Source of the DNA: Zeugodacus cucurbitae
Taxonomy: Eukaryota > Arthropoda > Insecta > Diptera > Tephritidae
Assembly: GCF_028554725.1 (NCBI RefSeq)
Contig: NC_071669.1
Span: forward strand, 32,664,001 to 32,728,000
DNA: 64,000 bases
Reading direction: 5' to 3'
Notes under the pieces: generated by a model
The model's database searches: none
What the model saw: only the letters and a program-made list of their open reading frames with translations
What the model was told of the DNA's origin: nothing
Translations under genes and position numbers: made by a program
Part shown: positions 63,701-64,000 of the stretch, in pieces
How positions within the stretch are numbered: position 1 is the stretch's first letter
Layout: each line of letters begins with the position of its first letter

Positions 63701-64000
63701 TCAACTTGCAAGATAGTGAATTTTGATCATAAATCTGAGAAAACTCAAAATAAATTATTATGAATAAATATTCATCATTATTCTATATGTCGATGAACAA
63801 CTTGCAGGAAAGTGAACTTTGATCATAAATCTAAAAAAACTGAAAATAATGATTATGAATACATGTTCTTTATGTTAATTTGTCGATAAACAACTTGCAA
63901 GAAAGTGAACTTTTTATGAATAAATCTTCTTTATGTTATTATTTGTCGATAAACAACTTGCAAGAAAGTGAACTTTGATTTTAAATCTGAGAAAACTCAA
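60739..64000. repeat. 4,204-bp segmental duplication, copy 2 (runs off the window)
   Basis: Homologous to 56535-59505 up to about 63709. Further monomers (ATTCATCATT, GAATACATG) then reach the window edge. At about 61790-61950 it carries TGATTATGTATAAATG / AAACATC / CTGATAAAATAC monomers where copy 1 has CAAAATTAATG / CAAGTAAG / TTCTGCT monomers. Flanking phase is unchanged, which is what gene conversion or a double exchange would leave. Confidence 0.83.
63831..63960. repeat. Damaged and truncated monomers at right edge
   Basis: Near 63874 TATGTTATTATTTG is shortened to TATGTTAATTTG. At 63911-63920 GTGAACTTT runs directly into TTATGAATAAATC. This skips the CTGAG segment, about one third of a monomer, and breaks the 96-bp phase. 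The following monomer shares the AAATCTTCTTTATG variant with 58890 and 63094, pointing to its source. Confidence 0.8.

Larger units (their letters stand above)
1..64000. repeat. AT-rich satellite array, 96-bp monomer, about 660 copies
   Basis: Landmarks such as CTGAGAAAACTC, TTTGTCGATAAAC and ACTTGCAAGAAAGTG return every 96 bp (95-97 in variants) in one orientation from the first base to the last. The only non-satellite DNA is the LTR at 5749-5959. The monomer is about 25% GC. It carries one conserved CpG inside TCGA (monomer positions 56-59), an 8-bp palindrome CTTGCAAG (67-74) and usually GATC, often as TGATCA (86-91). Stop codons interrupt every frame at short intervals, so the array is non-coding. 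Neither edge shows a boundary, so the array extends beyond the window. The family was not recognised. Tandem organisation is directly visible; a centromeric or other heterochromatic role is inference. Confidence 0.98.

Noticed and set aside
1..64000. CRISPR array
   Set aside because: Repeats are contiguous 96-mers with no unique spacers, and neighbouring variants are inherited in blocks. This is satellite structure.
1..64000. CENP-B box-like motif in CTTCGTTCTTAAATCTG monomers
   Set aside because: Only the TTCG part fits the NTTCGNNNNANNCGGGN pattern; the CGGG half is absent in every copy I looked at.
1..64000. AATAAA poly(A) signals and TATA-like words throughout
   Set aside because: They are part of the monomer (GAATAAATG, TATAAATG) and expected at this AT content; no transcription unit accompanies them.
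1..64000. Telomeric repeats or rDNA spacer
   Set aside because: No TTAGGG- or TTTAGGG-type runs and no rRNA-like GC-rich segments were seen on either strand.
1..64000. Naming the host species or satellite family
   Set aside because: I do not recognise the monomer. A 96-bp AT-rich unit and an LTR relic do not fix a taxon; plant is only a lean from LTR end style.

Overview
The window is one continuous block of tandemly repeated, AT-rich satellite DNA. The monomer is 96 bp and about 25% GC (a representative copy, 770-865, has 24 G+C in 96). About 660 head-to-tail monomers fill the window and run off both ends, so the true array is longer than 64 kb. I found no protein-coding gene, rRNA, tRNA, CRISPR array or telomeric repeat. 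The two longest open frames (80 codons each) are the same satellite stretch duplicated 576 bp apart and are not genes. The only foreign DNA I can see is a 211-bp solo long terminal repeat (LTR) at 5749-5959, with TG...CA ends and a perfect 5-bp target-site duplication. A megasatellite of this kind with an LTR-retrotransposon relic points to a eukaryotic heterochromatic (centromeric, pericentromeric or subtelomeric) region. The LTR end style leans toward a plant, but the species cannot be fixed from the sequence.

Layout. (1) 1-10 kb: mixed monomer types with local tandem duplications of 576 bp (about 1455-2606), 1,730 bp (about 2250-5629) and 480-577 bp (about 6680-8470), plus the solo LTR. 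(2) About 10-54 kb: a core in which monomer variants recur in a fixed order. The clearest unit is a 28-monomer higher-order repeat (HOR) of about 2,694 bp, seen intact at 30642-33337, 42691-45385 and 45386-48079. Shortened, lengthened and recombined copies surround it (33338-42690, 48080-50433). The core also holds a 5,164-bp tandem duplication (about 18345-23508 and 23509-27985). (3) About 54-64 kb: again mixed types, with an 867-bp duplication (about 54021-55753) and a 4.2-kb duplication (about 56535-60738 and 60739 onward). Some monomer types are common in both outer zones, and I did not see them in the core.

How the parts relate. Every block is built from the same monomer pool. Differences between blocks come from unequal exchange and segmental duplication in whole-monomer steps. 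A few out-of-register joins mark illegitimate events: a 33-bp internal deletion carried in five places, a GAAA expansion at 36144-36160, two perfect hairpins at 50434-50458 and 50634-50658, and AT-rich joins near 14240, 27233, 59508 and 63913. These scars, with the solo LTR, are usable landmarks for ordering the array's history. Identity statements are from reading by eye, not from an alignment program.
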